Below are positions 1-5,906 of a stretch of DNA of 7,039 nt, piece after piece. Within the stretch, counting starts at the first letter, position 1. Each line of letters begins with the position of its first letter. A program made the translations under genes and the position numbers. Origin of the DNA: Myxococcales bacterium (GTDB taxonomy: Bacteria; Myxococcota_A; Bradymonadia; Bradymonadales; Bradymonadaceae); the NCBI GenBank assembly GCA_007120615.1, contig SKNI01000606.1, forward strand, positions 1 to 7,039, written 5' to 3'. The notes beneath the pieces are model-generated. The model made no database searches. It was not told where the DNA came from and saw only the letters and a program-made list of their open reading frames with translations.

Positions 1-341
1 AATGGCGGGCCATCGACGGGCTCCCAAAGGTGGGCGAGCACCTCTTCGTCGACCCCCGCGACCAGGTGCTCATCGTCACGGACCTGGCCTTTCACTTTGT
101 GGACCACCCCCAGTGGTGGCTTCGCACGGTAATGCGCCTTCAAGGGGGCTACGCACGCCTCGGCCCCAGCAGGCTCTTGCGCTCACTTATCGTAGACGAC
201 CGCGCCTTCGGAGAAAGCCTCTCTCCCCTCCTCGATGAGCCCTGGGACTCGATCATCGTCGCCCATGGAACTCCGATCCCCAGCGGGGGAAAGGGCCGCT
301 TCAAGGAAGCCTTTGCCCGTTATCTACCCCAAAGCCCCTGA
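1..341 (+). CDS. DUF4336-type metallo-beta-lactamase-like protein, 3' part only
   Basis: This reading frame is open from the left edge and stops with TGA at 339-341, so only the C-terminal 112 or so residues are visible and the start lies outside the window. The visible part contains LPKVGEHLFVDPRDQVLIVTDLAFHF, interrupted here only for description: a strand reading DQVLIVTDLAFHF, then a Trp-Trp pair, a helical stretch ending in LIVDDRAF, and near the C-terminus WDSIIVAHGTPI followed by a Gly-Gly-Lys and an FKEAFARYL helix. That order (an 'LIVTDL.F' strand, a short helical insert, then 'W-D-x-I-I-V-x-H-G-x-x-I') is what I know from DUF4336 proteins, which are degenerate relatives of the metallo-beta-lactamase fold, and the His of AHG is the conserved one. 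The substrate is unknown for the family. It converges with the gene at 374-787 with only 32 bp between them, and I see no clear terminator there. The assignment is from memory of the family pattern, not a search. Confidence 0.7.
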   Translation, partial: WRAIDGLPKVGEHLFVDPRDQVLIVTDLAFHFVDHPQWWLRTVMRLQGGYARLGPSRLLRSLIVDDRAFGESLSPLLDEPWDSIIVAHGTPIPSGGKGRFKEAFARYLPQSP

Positions 342-373
342 TTGGAAGCTCCCCAGTTTCACAGGTTCCGCCA

Positions 374-787
374 TTAGAGATCGGCCAGAAATTCATCGAG
401 CTGCTCTACGGCCTCGGCCACCGCATCTTCTCCATCCTCGGCGTGCACCTCCAGCACCGACGCCACCGCCATCAGAACTCCTCGAAGCTCATCGATGGGA
501 AGCCCCACCGGTCGCTCGGAGAACTCCATTCGCTCCCAGCTATTGACCAATGACTCGGAGAGTTCCTCACATAACTCCCTGCTGGGGACCTCACGGCCGG
601 AGAGTCCTAACTCCTCGGAGCCCAACTCCATCTCTTCGATGACATCCTGCAGACAGGCCACCAGATCCGCACCATATTCCCCGAAGGCCTCCACCGTCGG
701 ATCTCCCAGATCCGCGATCATCAACCCCTCTTCGGTCCACTCTTCAATTCGTCGAAATAATAGATCCAATCCCTGCTGCAAGCGCAT
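374..787 (-). CDS. Small acidic protein of unknown function
   Basis: I do not recognise this 137-residue protein. It has no signal peptide, lipobox or membrane segment, so it is probably cytoplasmic. It is strikingly acidic: about 36 Asp/Glu against 8 Arg and no Lys. The sequence looks almost wholly helical, with an N-terminal amphipathic segment (LLFRRIEEWTEEG), a central ACLQDVIEEMELGSEELGL region and a C-terminal helix (DAVAEAVEQLDEFLADL). Two Cys residues are present but show no metal-site spacing. The start at 787 is supported by AGGTAAG about 5 nt upstream on the minus strand (complement of 791-797). It is divergent from msrA, with a candidate promoter, an inverted repeat and a structured leader in between. 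Such a protein could be a chaperone, a regulator-binding partner or a DNA-mimic-like protein, but nothing in the sequence decides. The long clean frame, good ribosome-binding site and promoter context support a real gene. Confidence 0.75.
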   Translation of the reverse strand: MRLQQGLDLLFRRIEEWTEEGLMIADLGDPTVEAFGEYGADLVACLQDVIEEMELGSEELGLSGREVPSRELCEELSESLVNSWERMEFSERPVGLPIDELRGVLMAVASVLEVHAEDGEDAVAEAVEQLDEFLADL

Positions 788-803
788 ATACTTACCTATT
801 TGT

Positions 804-845
804 GGGCGCCTCTTGTTGATTTCTCCTGCCGCTGCAGGAGGCGCC
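804..845 (-). promoter_or_regulatory. Nested hairpins in the leader of the acidic-protein gene
   Basis: Two inverted repeats lie just upstream of the ribosome-binding site of the minus-strand gene. One is a perfect 7-bp stem, CTCCTGC (823-829) with GCAGGAG (834-840) around a 4-nt loop. The other is a perfect 8-bp stem, GGCGCCTC (805-812) with GAGGCGCC (838-845). They share bases 838-840, so the full stems exclude each other, although a shortened outer stem could enclose the inner one. If the promoter at 851-877 is used, both fall within a leader of roughly 57 nt. There is no T-tract after them on the minus strand, so they do not look like a terminator. The pairing is seen; a regulatory role is inferred. 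Confidence 0.4.
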
Positions 846-850
846 TGAGA

Positions 851-883
851 TTGATACGATTCAAGAGTTTATGTCAAACTCTT
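851..883 (-). promoter_or_regulatory. Candidate promoter with operator-like inverted repeat over its -35 box
   Basis: On the minus strand a perfect -35 hexamer TTGACA (complement of 872-877) is followed after 15 nt by TATCAA (complement of 851-856), which matches 4 of 6 bases of a -10 box. The spacing is shorter than the ideal 17. The -35 box overlaps a perfect 8-bp inverted repeat, AAGAGTTT (863-870) and AAACTCTT (876-883), separated by 5 nt. This is the geometry expected of a dimeric repressor operator. The site lies between the divergent acidic-protein gene and msrA, about 100 bp before msrA, so one regulator could affect both. On the plus strand TGATACGAT (852-860) resembles an extended -10 element. 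The sequence matches are direct; the function is inferred. Confidence 0.4.
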
Positions 884-983
884 TTCCGCCAAATCTGGAA
901 GGGCGAAATGAATCCCTTCTGCCCGACGTTCCCCAACAGGCGCTCTTTTGCGATCCATCACATATTTCTCCTCAGGATGAGCG

Positions 984-1634
984 ATGTTTTTCACGAAAAA
1001 AAAGACCACCCTCCCCGATCCCTCTGACGCGCTCCCCGGTCGCGACCAGCCCCTCTCGGTCGCCGATGATCACGCCGTATTAGAGGCATCCATCAAGGAA
1101 CCCTTCCCCGAGAATCTGGAGATGGCCCTCTTCGGAATGGGCTGTTTCTGGGGGGCCGAGCGGCTCTTCTGGAAGCTCGACGGCGTCTATTCCACTCATG
1201 TGGGCTACGCCGCCGGCCTTACTCCCAACCCCACCTACCAGGAGGTCTGCTCCGCAAAAACCGGCCATAATGAAGTGGTTCGCGTGGTCTTCGACCCCCG
1301 GATCATCAGCTATGAAGAGCTTTTGCAAACCTTCTGGGAGAGCCACGATCCCACCCAGGGCATGCGTCAGGGCGCCGATGTGGGCACTCAATATCGATCC
1401 GGAATCTACGTCTACAACGATGACCAGCGAGACGCCGCCGAGCGCACACGAGATCTCTATCAGCAGCGACTCACCGAAGAAGATATCGGCCCGATCACAA
1501 CCGAGATTATCGAAGCCCCCACGTTTTATTATGCCGAGACCTACCACCAGCAATATCTGGCCAAGAACCCCGGCGGATATTGCGGCATCGGCGGCACCGG
1601 AATCACCTGCCCTGTGGCCACTGACTCCAAATAA
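984..1634 (+). CDS. msrA: Peptide-methionine (S)-S-oxide reductase MsrA
   Basis: MsrA reduces the S-epimer of methionine sulfoxide, free or in proteins, back to methionine, with thioredoxin normally regenerating the enzyme. It repairs oxidised proteins in the cytoplasm, and no signal peptide is present. The 216-residue length fits the long E. coli-type subfamily (212 residues), and similarity runs from the N-terminus (ADALPGR-like SDALPGRDQPL at 14-24) onward. The active site is GCFWGAE with nucleophilic Cys54. Glu97 (TGHNE) and Asp132 (QGADVGTQYR) match the E. coli catalytic acids. The C-terminal NPGGYCGIGG segment carries Cys200, and Cys209 follows, so both resolving cysteines are kept; their spacing is one residue wider than in E. 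coli. The start at 984 has AGGA at 974-977 and matches the E. coli N-terminus. No MsrB domain is fused and no msrB is adjacent. The gene is monocistronic, followed directly by a terminator shared with the convergent lipoprotein gene. Confidence 0.97.
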   Translation: MFFTKKKTTLPDPSDALPGRDQPLSVADDHAVLEASIKEPFPENLEMALFGMGCFWGAERLFWKLDGVYSTHVGYAAGLTPNPTYQEVCSAKTGHNEVVRVVFDPRIISYEELLQTFWESHDPTQGMRQGADVGTQYRSGIYVYNDDQRDAAERTRDLYQQRLTEEDIGPITTEIIEAPTFYYAETYHQQYLAKNPGGYCGIGGTGITCPVATDSK

Positions 1635-1675
1635 AAGAGCCTCCGCCCATGGATCTGGACGGAGGCTCCTTCTTC
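1631..1675. terminator. Bidirectional intrinsic terminator between msrA and the lipoprotein gene
   Basis: A perfect 9-bp stem, GAGCCTCCG (1637-1645) with CGGAGGCTC (1660-1668), encloses a 14-nt loop in which CCA and TGG can also pair. It starts three bases after the msrA stop codon. On the minus strand the stem is followed by TTTTATTT, a good terminator tail for the convergent lipoprotein gene ending at 1699. On the plus strand it is followed by CTTCTTC, which is weaker but T-rich. One hairpin therefore plausibly serves both genes. Confidence 0.85.
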
Positions 1676-1698
1676 AACCCTCTACATTCACGAGGACA

Positions 1699-2736
1699 TC
1701 AGTCCTCCAGATAGAGTTCGGTAAACGTCGGCTCTCCCTGGGTGGAGATCGCCCGAACCGACATGCTATTGGACGCTTCATCGACGCAATAATAATAATC
1801 CGTCGGGTGGTTATCGACCTCGATGACCCCGTCTTCGGTGGTATAGGAGCCCGATGAGGATTCCTCGATCGTCCCTACCACGTCGCAGTCGCAGTCCCCT
1901 GGTTGGGGACCGGGGCCGCCACCGACCACCACGCAGGTGGCCTCCACACCATTGAACGTAGATTCGATCGTCGTCTCTACGCCGTCACAGTCTCCGAATG
2001 AACATTGTGCGGGAACAAGTATCTCTCCGTCGATATCGAGCTCGGTGTTCCGGGCGAAATTAGCATCGGTGATCACAAGAGTACCGGTGCCGGTGATATC
2101 CATCTTTTCGACCTCTATTCCCGTACATATGGCCGAAAAGGCCGCTGCAATATCATAGTCGGTGCAGACTTCCTCAAAGCTCCAACTCCCTACCGGATTT
2201 CCACCACAGGCATCTGCCTCACCGAAATCTTCCTGACATTGCCCCGGATCTGTAGAGCTATCGTCCTCTTCTTCGCAGATAAATTCCGTTTCGCAATCGT
2301 CAGTGCAGTCCCAGGCTCCATCCACACATTCGCAACTGCTCGGGGCACACCCGTCGGCCACTTCCACGCACTCAAATCCATCATCGCACCCTTCCGTGTC
2401 GCATTGCAGAGACGGATCTTCATCCGTGCATTGTTCGCCGTCTCCGTCTCCGTCTGGATCGCCGTCTCCATCTGGATCGCCGTCTCCATCTGGATCGCCG
2501 TCTCCGTCTGGATCGCCGTCTCCGTCGGGATCGCCGTCTCCGTCTGGATCGCCGTCTCCGTCGGGATCGCCGTCTCCGTCGGGATCGCCGTCTCCATCGC
2601 TCGCAGCATCTCCGTCTCCATCACCGACATGGGAATCTCCATCGCCCTCCGTAGCGGTCTCTGAATCACCACAACCGGCGACCGCAAAAAGTGCGATTAC
2701 CAAAAATATGAAAAACCGTTTTCCGACCATCTTCAT
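1699..2736 (-). CDS. Asp/Gly-repeat, Cys-rich lipoprotein with C-terminal beta domain
   Basis: This is a predicted 345-residue lipoprotein of unknown function. A Lys/Arg-containing N-terminus and hydrophobic segment (KRFFIFLVIALFAVAG) end in a lipobox with Cys22. Next comes an acidic linker with eight DGDGDP repeats (residues 47-94) ending in DGDGDG. It is followed by a Cys-rich stretch (about residues 103-154, ten Cys) containing CECVDGAWDC, and then a beta-rich C-terminal region from CGGNPVGSW (177-185) to the end. The repeats resemble the Asp-rich Ca-binding loops of thrombospondin type 3 repeats, so calcium binding or a surface spacer is plausible but unproven. Similar C-terminal 'C-G-G-x-x-V-G-x-W' modules occur in myxobacterial lipoproteins. 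The frame is open to 2829, but I chose ATG at 2736 because it puts the signal peptide at the N-terminus and AAGGAG lies 3 nt upstream. ATG at 2730 gives a 9-nt spacing and is equally possible. The gene has its own terminator at 1631-1675. Confidence 0.88.
   Translation of the reverse strand: MKMVGKRFFIFLVIALFAVAGCGDSETATEGDGDSHVGDGDGDAASDGDGDPDGDGDPDGDGDPDGDGDPDGDGDPDGDGDPDGDGDPDGDGDPDGDGDGEQCTDEDPSLQCDTEGCDDGFECVEVADGCAPSSCECVDGAWDCTDDCETEFICEEEDDSSTDPGQCQEDFGEADACGGNPVGSWSFEEVCTDYDIAAAFSAICTGIEVEKMDITGTGTLVITDANFARNTELDIDGEILVPAQCSFGDCDGVETTIESTFNGVEATCVVVGGGPGPQPGDCDCDVVGTIEESSSGSYTTEDGVIEVDNHPTDYYYCVDEASNSMSVRAISTQGEPTFTELYLED
2455..2598 (-). repeat. Eight tandem 18-bp coding repeats (DGDGDP)
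   Basis: Eight contiguous 18-bp units encode residues 47-94 of the lipoprotein, each reading Asp-Gly-Asp-Gly-Asp-Pro. On the plus strand each unit is close to KGGATCGCCGTCTCCRTC. Only two positions vary among the eight: the first Asp codon (GAC or GAT) and the Pro codon (CCA or CCC), both third-position silent changes. A ninth, diverged unit (2437-2454) reads DGDGDG. Because 18 is a multiple of 3, gain or loss of a unit keeps the frame. There are no spacers, so this is not a CRISPR array. Confidence 0.95.
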
Positions 2737-2857
2737 GCTCTCCTTACGCGGATTCCGTTGAATGCAACGCCGGGGTCCTCCCGCTACCACCAGGCCCGAT
2801 ATGCTCCTCAAAGCGCCGACTCGCCTCAAAAAAGAGCACCGACGACCACTTCAAGTC

Positions 2858-2885
2858 TTTATCATGATTCCAGAGTACCGCTCAA
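2858..2885 (-). promoter_or_regulatory. Possible promoter for the Asp/Gly-repeat lipoprotein gene
   Basis: In the 281-bp gap between the two lipoprotein genes, the minus strand carries TTGAGC (complement of 2880-2885), then 16 nt, then GATAAA (complement of 2858-2863). Each hexamer matches 4 of 6 consensus bases. This would give a leader of about 115 nt before the start at 2736. The match is modest and could be chance. Apart from this and the terminator at 2925-2967, I see nothing definite in the gap. Confidence 0.25.
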
Positions 2886-2924
2886 TGCATCGCTTTTCCA
2901 ATTTTTTTCCCAGCACATCCTCCC

Positions 2925-2967
2925 AACAACAAAAGCGCCGAAGGTCGATAAAATCAACCTTCGGCGC
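2925..2967 (-). terminator. Intrinsic terminator of the beta-propeller gene
   Basis: A perfect 11-bp stem, GCGCCGAAGGT (2935-2945) with ACCTTCGGCGC (2957-2967), has an 11-nt A/T-rich loop. On the minus strand it is followed by TTTTGTTGTTGG, the expected U-rich tail. It lies about 50 bp after the stop codon at 3018. The plus strand lacks a T-tract here, so it acts on the minus strand only. Confidence 0.9.
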
Positions 2968-3017
2968 CGTTGTACCGCATTCATCTTCTCATTCCAGAAA
3001 TGAGAAGAGTTGTAGCG

Positions 3018-5144
3018 TTAATCCCGCAGCAATACGGAGGCCAGGTCCTGCTCCGCGTCAAAAGTCTTGCTGACCTTCAGACCCACGGAGCTGAGCGAGT
3101 AGACGTACTCCTCCGAGTCGTTGTCACCGCTCATCATGATGCTTCGTCGCATCGAGGACCACCAGTGGTTGGTGTCGGCGTTACAATCGGCGTCCTGACC
3201 ATTTTGCAGACACCACGACTGGGCCACCAGATCGCTGTGATCGACCCGCCCAATCTCTTCGATTCCGTCCACGGTGGCATCAAAGAGCATCAGACCGGAG
3301 AATTGATCGCCATCGTCCCAGATGGTCATCGGAATCCCCAGAACCCCAAGGCGGGCCTGATACGTGAAGGCGTGATGATTCCACATCGCCTCGCTATAAG
3401 ACGACCAATTCCCCGTAGAGATGACGTGATGGTGAGTGCGCACGGGATCTGCAAAATCACTGACGTCGAATACCTGAAGATGAACCCCTGACATATTGCC
3501 AAACTCATCGCCTTCACGACCGATGGCCAGCAGGTGATTTTCATCAAGGGGATGCATATAGCTGGAGAATCCCTCGATCTTCAACTCTCCGATCATCTGG
3601 GGATTGGTCGGGTCCGACAGGTCGATCGTATAAAAGGGGTCGGTCTCTCGGAATGTCACGACATAGCCCTTATCTCCCATAAACCGCGCCGAATATACCC
3701 GCTCCGTCGGTGCCAGATCCCGGACCGAACCGGTCTCCACCAACTCGCCATTTTCCTGCTTCAAGACGATGATGTGATTTCCTCCCTCATCTTCGAATTC
3801 TCCGGTCTCCGGATTATGAGCCCATCGATTGTCGGTGGTCGCCACACGAAGATGTCCGTCGTACTCGCTGAAGGAGAATTGATTCAAGATCCATCCGTCT
3901 ACCCGGCCGCTGGCCTGATATTGGGGCTGACCACTGCTGGGAAGCGAGAATTTATGGATATGAGATTCATTTTCCTGACTGCCCCAACCCCACCACATCC
4001 AGGCGCGGCTGCTCATGGCGATATAAAGACTGCTCTGTGAAGCATAGACATCCCATCCCCGGGCCAGAAGACCGGTGGAAGAGATCTGAGTCTTATCGGT
4101 CATATCAAATGAGGAGATATTCAAGATTCCAAGCTCCGCTGCGACCTGTGGAAGATAAAGACCGGTGCATTCGTGAAGCGGTCCGGAGAGGACTACTTCG
4201 TTATCTCCGTCGACGATTCGCTGCCTGGGCAACCACTCCTGGGGATCGCGCTCCTGCAACTCGTCTCGAAGGAAAGCGTACACTACGGGGCGAGCTTCCT
4301 CGCGCATCTCCTCTAATTCGTCGGTCGTCGTATCGGAATCGCGCTGCGGGATCCCTTCGATCTCTACGTCGTAATAGCTCCAGGCGTTCAATCCTCGAAG
4401 CGAGCTATTGGTCACCAGATAGACCTTTCCACCGACCATTCTACCGTCGACATAGCTCCCCTCAATATCGAGCTGACGCACGGGCACCGGATCGCTACGG
4501 TCGCTCACATCAAAGATCGAGATCCGGGTTCCGGAAAACGAATCATATTCGTCCCGGCTATCCACCTCTCCATCGACGCCCGGCCCATGGCGATAACCTC
4601 CCCACATCCGACTGAACACGGCCACAATATCGCCGTCCAAAAAGAGCGAACTCGGCCGCACTCCCTCGGGGAGATCGTATTTTCCTACCCGCGCCGTATC
4701 CTGAGGAGGCCAGCTCTTAAGAATCTGCAGCGAATTATCGACCACTGCATAAATATGAGTTCCGTCGGTCTTTACGATATCGGGTTCGTCGACCCCCTCT
4801 TCCTGCACATTAGTGTCCGTATACTCCGATGGACTATCCGAAGACGGCGCATCCCCTGCCGACGGCTCCGCCTGCCCGTCAGCCATCTCGTCGTTCCCTC
4901 GCCAATAATACTCCTGATAATACATCTCCAACACTTCTTCGGTCAGCGTCTGTGCCACCTGATCGCGAACGTCATCGCAACTGGCCGCCGGACTCAGCGC
5001 GAACTCCGCGGTCTGACTCGTCGGTTGCGACGGACCGTCGTCTTCTGGCTCTCCGCAGCCCACGGTCATCGCCGCCGCTGCAACCAAAGCAGCCATCGAC
5101 ATCCACCATCTCTTCGAAGTCTCAAATTTTTGTGTCGTTCTCAT
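3018..5144 (-). CDS. Secreted beta-propeller domain lipoprotein (Beta_propel family)
   Basis: This 708-residue protein belongs to the Beta_propel family (PF09826, COG4880): secreted C-terminal propellers distantly related to WD-40. The molecular role is unknown. A signal peptide ends at TVGC with Cys30, which is probably lipidated. An acidic Ser/Pro-rich linker (31-108) follows. The family signature TNVQEEGVDEPDIVKTDG is at 111-128, and further family blocks are GRVDGWILNQFSFSEYDGHLRVATT (413-437, given here in family context), RFMGDKGYVVTFRETDPF (487-504), GFSSYMHP (525-532), HHAF (590-593) and the closing RRSIMM / EEYVYSLSSVGLKVS strands (666-692). An unusual Trp-rich patch, AWMWWGWG, is at 381-388. 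The C-terminal part has two Cys (645 and 654) that could form a disulfide. The start at 5144 is preceded by GAGGA with about 5 nt spacing. The gene stands alone, with terminators before and after it. Family membership is from memory but several separate motifs agree. Confidence 0.93.
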   Translation of the reverse strand: MRTTQKFETSKRWWMSMAALVAAAAMTVGCGEPEDDGPSQPTSQTAEFALSPAASCDDVRDQVAQTLTEEVLEMYYQEYYWRGNDEMADGQAEPSAGDAPSSDSPSEYTDTNVQEEGVDEPDIVKTDGTHIYAVVDNSLQILKSWPPQDTARVGKYDLPEGVRPSSLFLDGDIVAVFSRMWGGYRHGPGVDGEVDSRDEYDSFSGTRISIFDVSDRSDPVPVRQLDIEGSYVDGRMVGGKVYLVTNSSLRGLNAWSYYDVEIEGIPQRDSDTTTDELEEMREEARPVVYAFLRDELQERDPQEWLPRQRIVDGDNEVVLSGPLHECTGLYLPQVAAELGILNISSFDMTDKTQISSTGLLARGWDVYASQSSLYIAMSSRAWMWWGWGSQENESHIHKFSLPSSGQPQYQASGRVDGWILNQFSFSEYDGHLRVATTDNRWAHNPETGEFEDEGGNHIIVLKQENGELVETGSVRDLAPTERVYSARFMGDKGYVVTFRETDPFYTIDLSDPTNPQMIGELKIEGFSSYMHPLDENHLLAIGREGDEFGNMSGVHLQVFDVSDFADPVRTHHHVISTGNWSSYSEAMWNHHAFTYQARLGVLGIPMTIWDDGDQFSGLMLFDATVDGIEEIGRVDHSDLVAQSWCLQNGQDADCNADTNHWWSSMRRSIMMSGDNDSEEYVYSLSSVGLKVSKTFDAEQDLASVLLRD

Positions 5145-5301
5145 TTTTTCCTCAACAATCTGTGGGAGTTCTCATTATCCAATGTCCGGTTCGGCCCTTT
5201 GGTACTGACCGCCGACACCGATTCTCGCTCATCACTGTCCAGCTCACCCCGAAGACAATGCAACAGTAATGCCAGAGATCCCCACTCCCTGAAAAAAGTC
5301 A
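5145..5301 (-). promoter_or_regulatory. Upstream region of the beta-propeller gene with a possible -10 box
   Basis: The non-coding gap between the beta-propeller start and the terminator at 5302-5348 must contain the promoter of the former if it is a separate unit. The best -10 candidate on the minus strand is GATAAT (complement of 5174-5179, 5 of 6 bases), which would give a leader of only about 22 nt carrying the GAGGA ribosome-binding site. No good -35 box lies 16-18 nt further upstream, so the call is weak and an activator or alternative sigma factor could be needed. Confidence 0.25.
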
Positions 5302-5348
5302 TAAAAAAACCCCGACGGCCCTCTATTCACGGAAAGCCACCGGGGTTT
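5302..5348 (-). terminator. Intrinsic terminator of the small lipoprotein gene
   Basis: AAACCCCG (5307-5314) pairs with CGGGGTTT (5341-5348). The arms continue inward after a small internal loop with GGC (5317-5319) and GCC (5336-5338). On the minus strand the stem runs straight into a T-tract (complement of the A-run at 5303-5309), with a second T-run shortly after. It lies 26 bp after the end of the gene at 5374. No plus-strand gene ends here. Confidence 0.9.
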
Positions 5349-5373
5349 CATCCACTCTATTTCTCTTCATCCA

Positions 5374-5808
5374 TTATCGACTGGGTGTAACCTGCCGACG
5401 GAGCACCACCTGATTGCTCGGGGCGTATACCGTGGGCTCCACTTCTGCCGTCACCATCAGGCTGAACGCCGGAAATGGAGAGGTGAAATTGAGCTCCCCG
5501 GTGCGAGCATCGCTGAGTCGAATCTGACCCATATTATAACTGGTACTGGAATCTTCCGGCTGTACCCACACTACATAGGTCGCCATCGACTCCTCCAGAC
5601 GTGATGGTAGAGGCAGATGAGCTACGGTCAGATTCAACAATTGATTGCCATTATCGTCGGTGGTGATCGTCAACTCCCCTTCCGCTCCCGCCGTGCGCTC
5701 TCCGGAGTCCATCTGATAAATTCTCGGCGAGGCACATCCCGTCACCACGCTCAGGGATCCGATCACCAGCATCGTAATGAGAAGGGTTCCGATCTTTCGA
5801 TAGCTCAT
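5374..5808 (-). CDS. Small beta-rich lipoprotein, anti-sigma-K C-terminal-like
   Basis: This is a predicted 144-residue lipoprotein. A hydrophobic segment, IGTLLITMLVIGSLSVV, ends in the lipobox VVTGC with Cys25. The mature part is about 120 residues and looks all-beta. It contains GELTITTDDNGNQLLNLTV, then a PLPSRLEESMATYVVWVQPED block, GQIRLSDARTGELNF, and FSLMVTAEVEPTVYAPSNQVVL near the end. The pattern 'Y-x-x-W-x-x-P ... G-x-x ... T-x-E ... P-x-x-x-V-V-L' resembles the extracytoplasmic C-terminal domain of RskA-type anti-sigma-K factors, but the sigma-binding N-terminal domain is absent and replaced by a lipid anchor. That resemblance is an impression from pattern and not a search result; the function is unknown. 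The start at 5808 is well supported by AAGGAG 7 nt upstream (complement of 5816-5821). It has its own terminator and is divergent from the hydrolase gene across a 372-bp gap. Confidence 0.85.
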   Translation of the reverse strand: MSYRKIGTLLITMLVIGSLSVVTGCASPRIYQMDSGERTAGAEGELTITTDDNGNQLLNLTVAHLPLPSRLEESMATYVVWVQPEDSSTSYNMGQIRLSDARTGELNFTSPFPAFSLMVTAEVEPTVYAPSNQVVLRRQVTPSR

Positions 5809-5906
5809 AGTTTTGCTCCTTCAATCTGTATACAAATCCACAGCACCAACAATGGTCACTGTGCTCTCCAATTAACCACCTCTTATTATCGCCTCCCCTT
5901 TGCGGG

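Noticed and set aside
863..885. The hairpin with arms 863-870 and 876-883 as an intrinsic terminator on the plus strand
   Set aside because: The stem is A/T-rich, only TTTT follows, and no plus-strand gene ends upstream. An operator is the better reading.
800..1083. Short plus-strand frames across the msrA upstream region
   Set aside because: They lack ribosome-binding sites and overlap the msrA start. The E. coli-like N-terminus fixes the real start at 984.
1080..1553. Open frame antisense to msrA (157 residues)
   Set aside because: It is a mirror of a highly conserved gene in GC-rich DNA, with no independent ribosome-binding site or recognisable protein.
2437..2598. Possible CRISPR array
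   Set aside because: The repeats are 18 bp, directly adjacent with no spacers, and lie in frame inside a lipoprotein gene.
2005..2761. Long open frames on the plus strand, and an overlapping one on the minus strand, with Ser-Pro-Ser-Gly, Ala-Val-Ser-Val-Trp-Ile or Thr-Glu-Thr-Ala-Ile repeats
   Set aside because: They are by-products of the 18-bp repeat, which is a multiple of 3 and contains no stop in these frames. Only the minus-strand DGDGDP frame has a signal peptide, lipobox and ribosome-binding site.
2737..2829. Extension of the Asp/Gly-repeat lipoprotein to an upstream start at 2829
   Set aside because: It would place about 31 extra residues before the signal peptide and destroy its N-terminal position. 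AAGGAG directly before 2736 supports the shorter form.
3534..5390. Several plus-strand open frames of 146-267 residues opposite the beta-propeller gene
   Set aside because: They are Arg/Ser/Pro-rich with no family features, whereas the minus-strand frame has a lipobox and many Beta_propel motifs.
5827..5832. TATACA on the minus strand as a -10 box for the small lipoprotein gene
   Set aside because: Transcription would begin at about 5820, inside the ribosome-binding site, and there is no -35 at suitable spacing.
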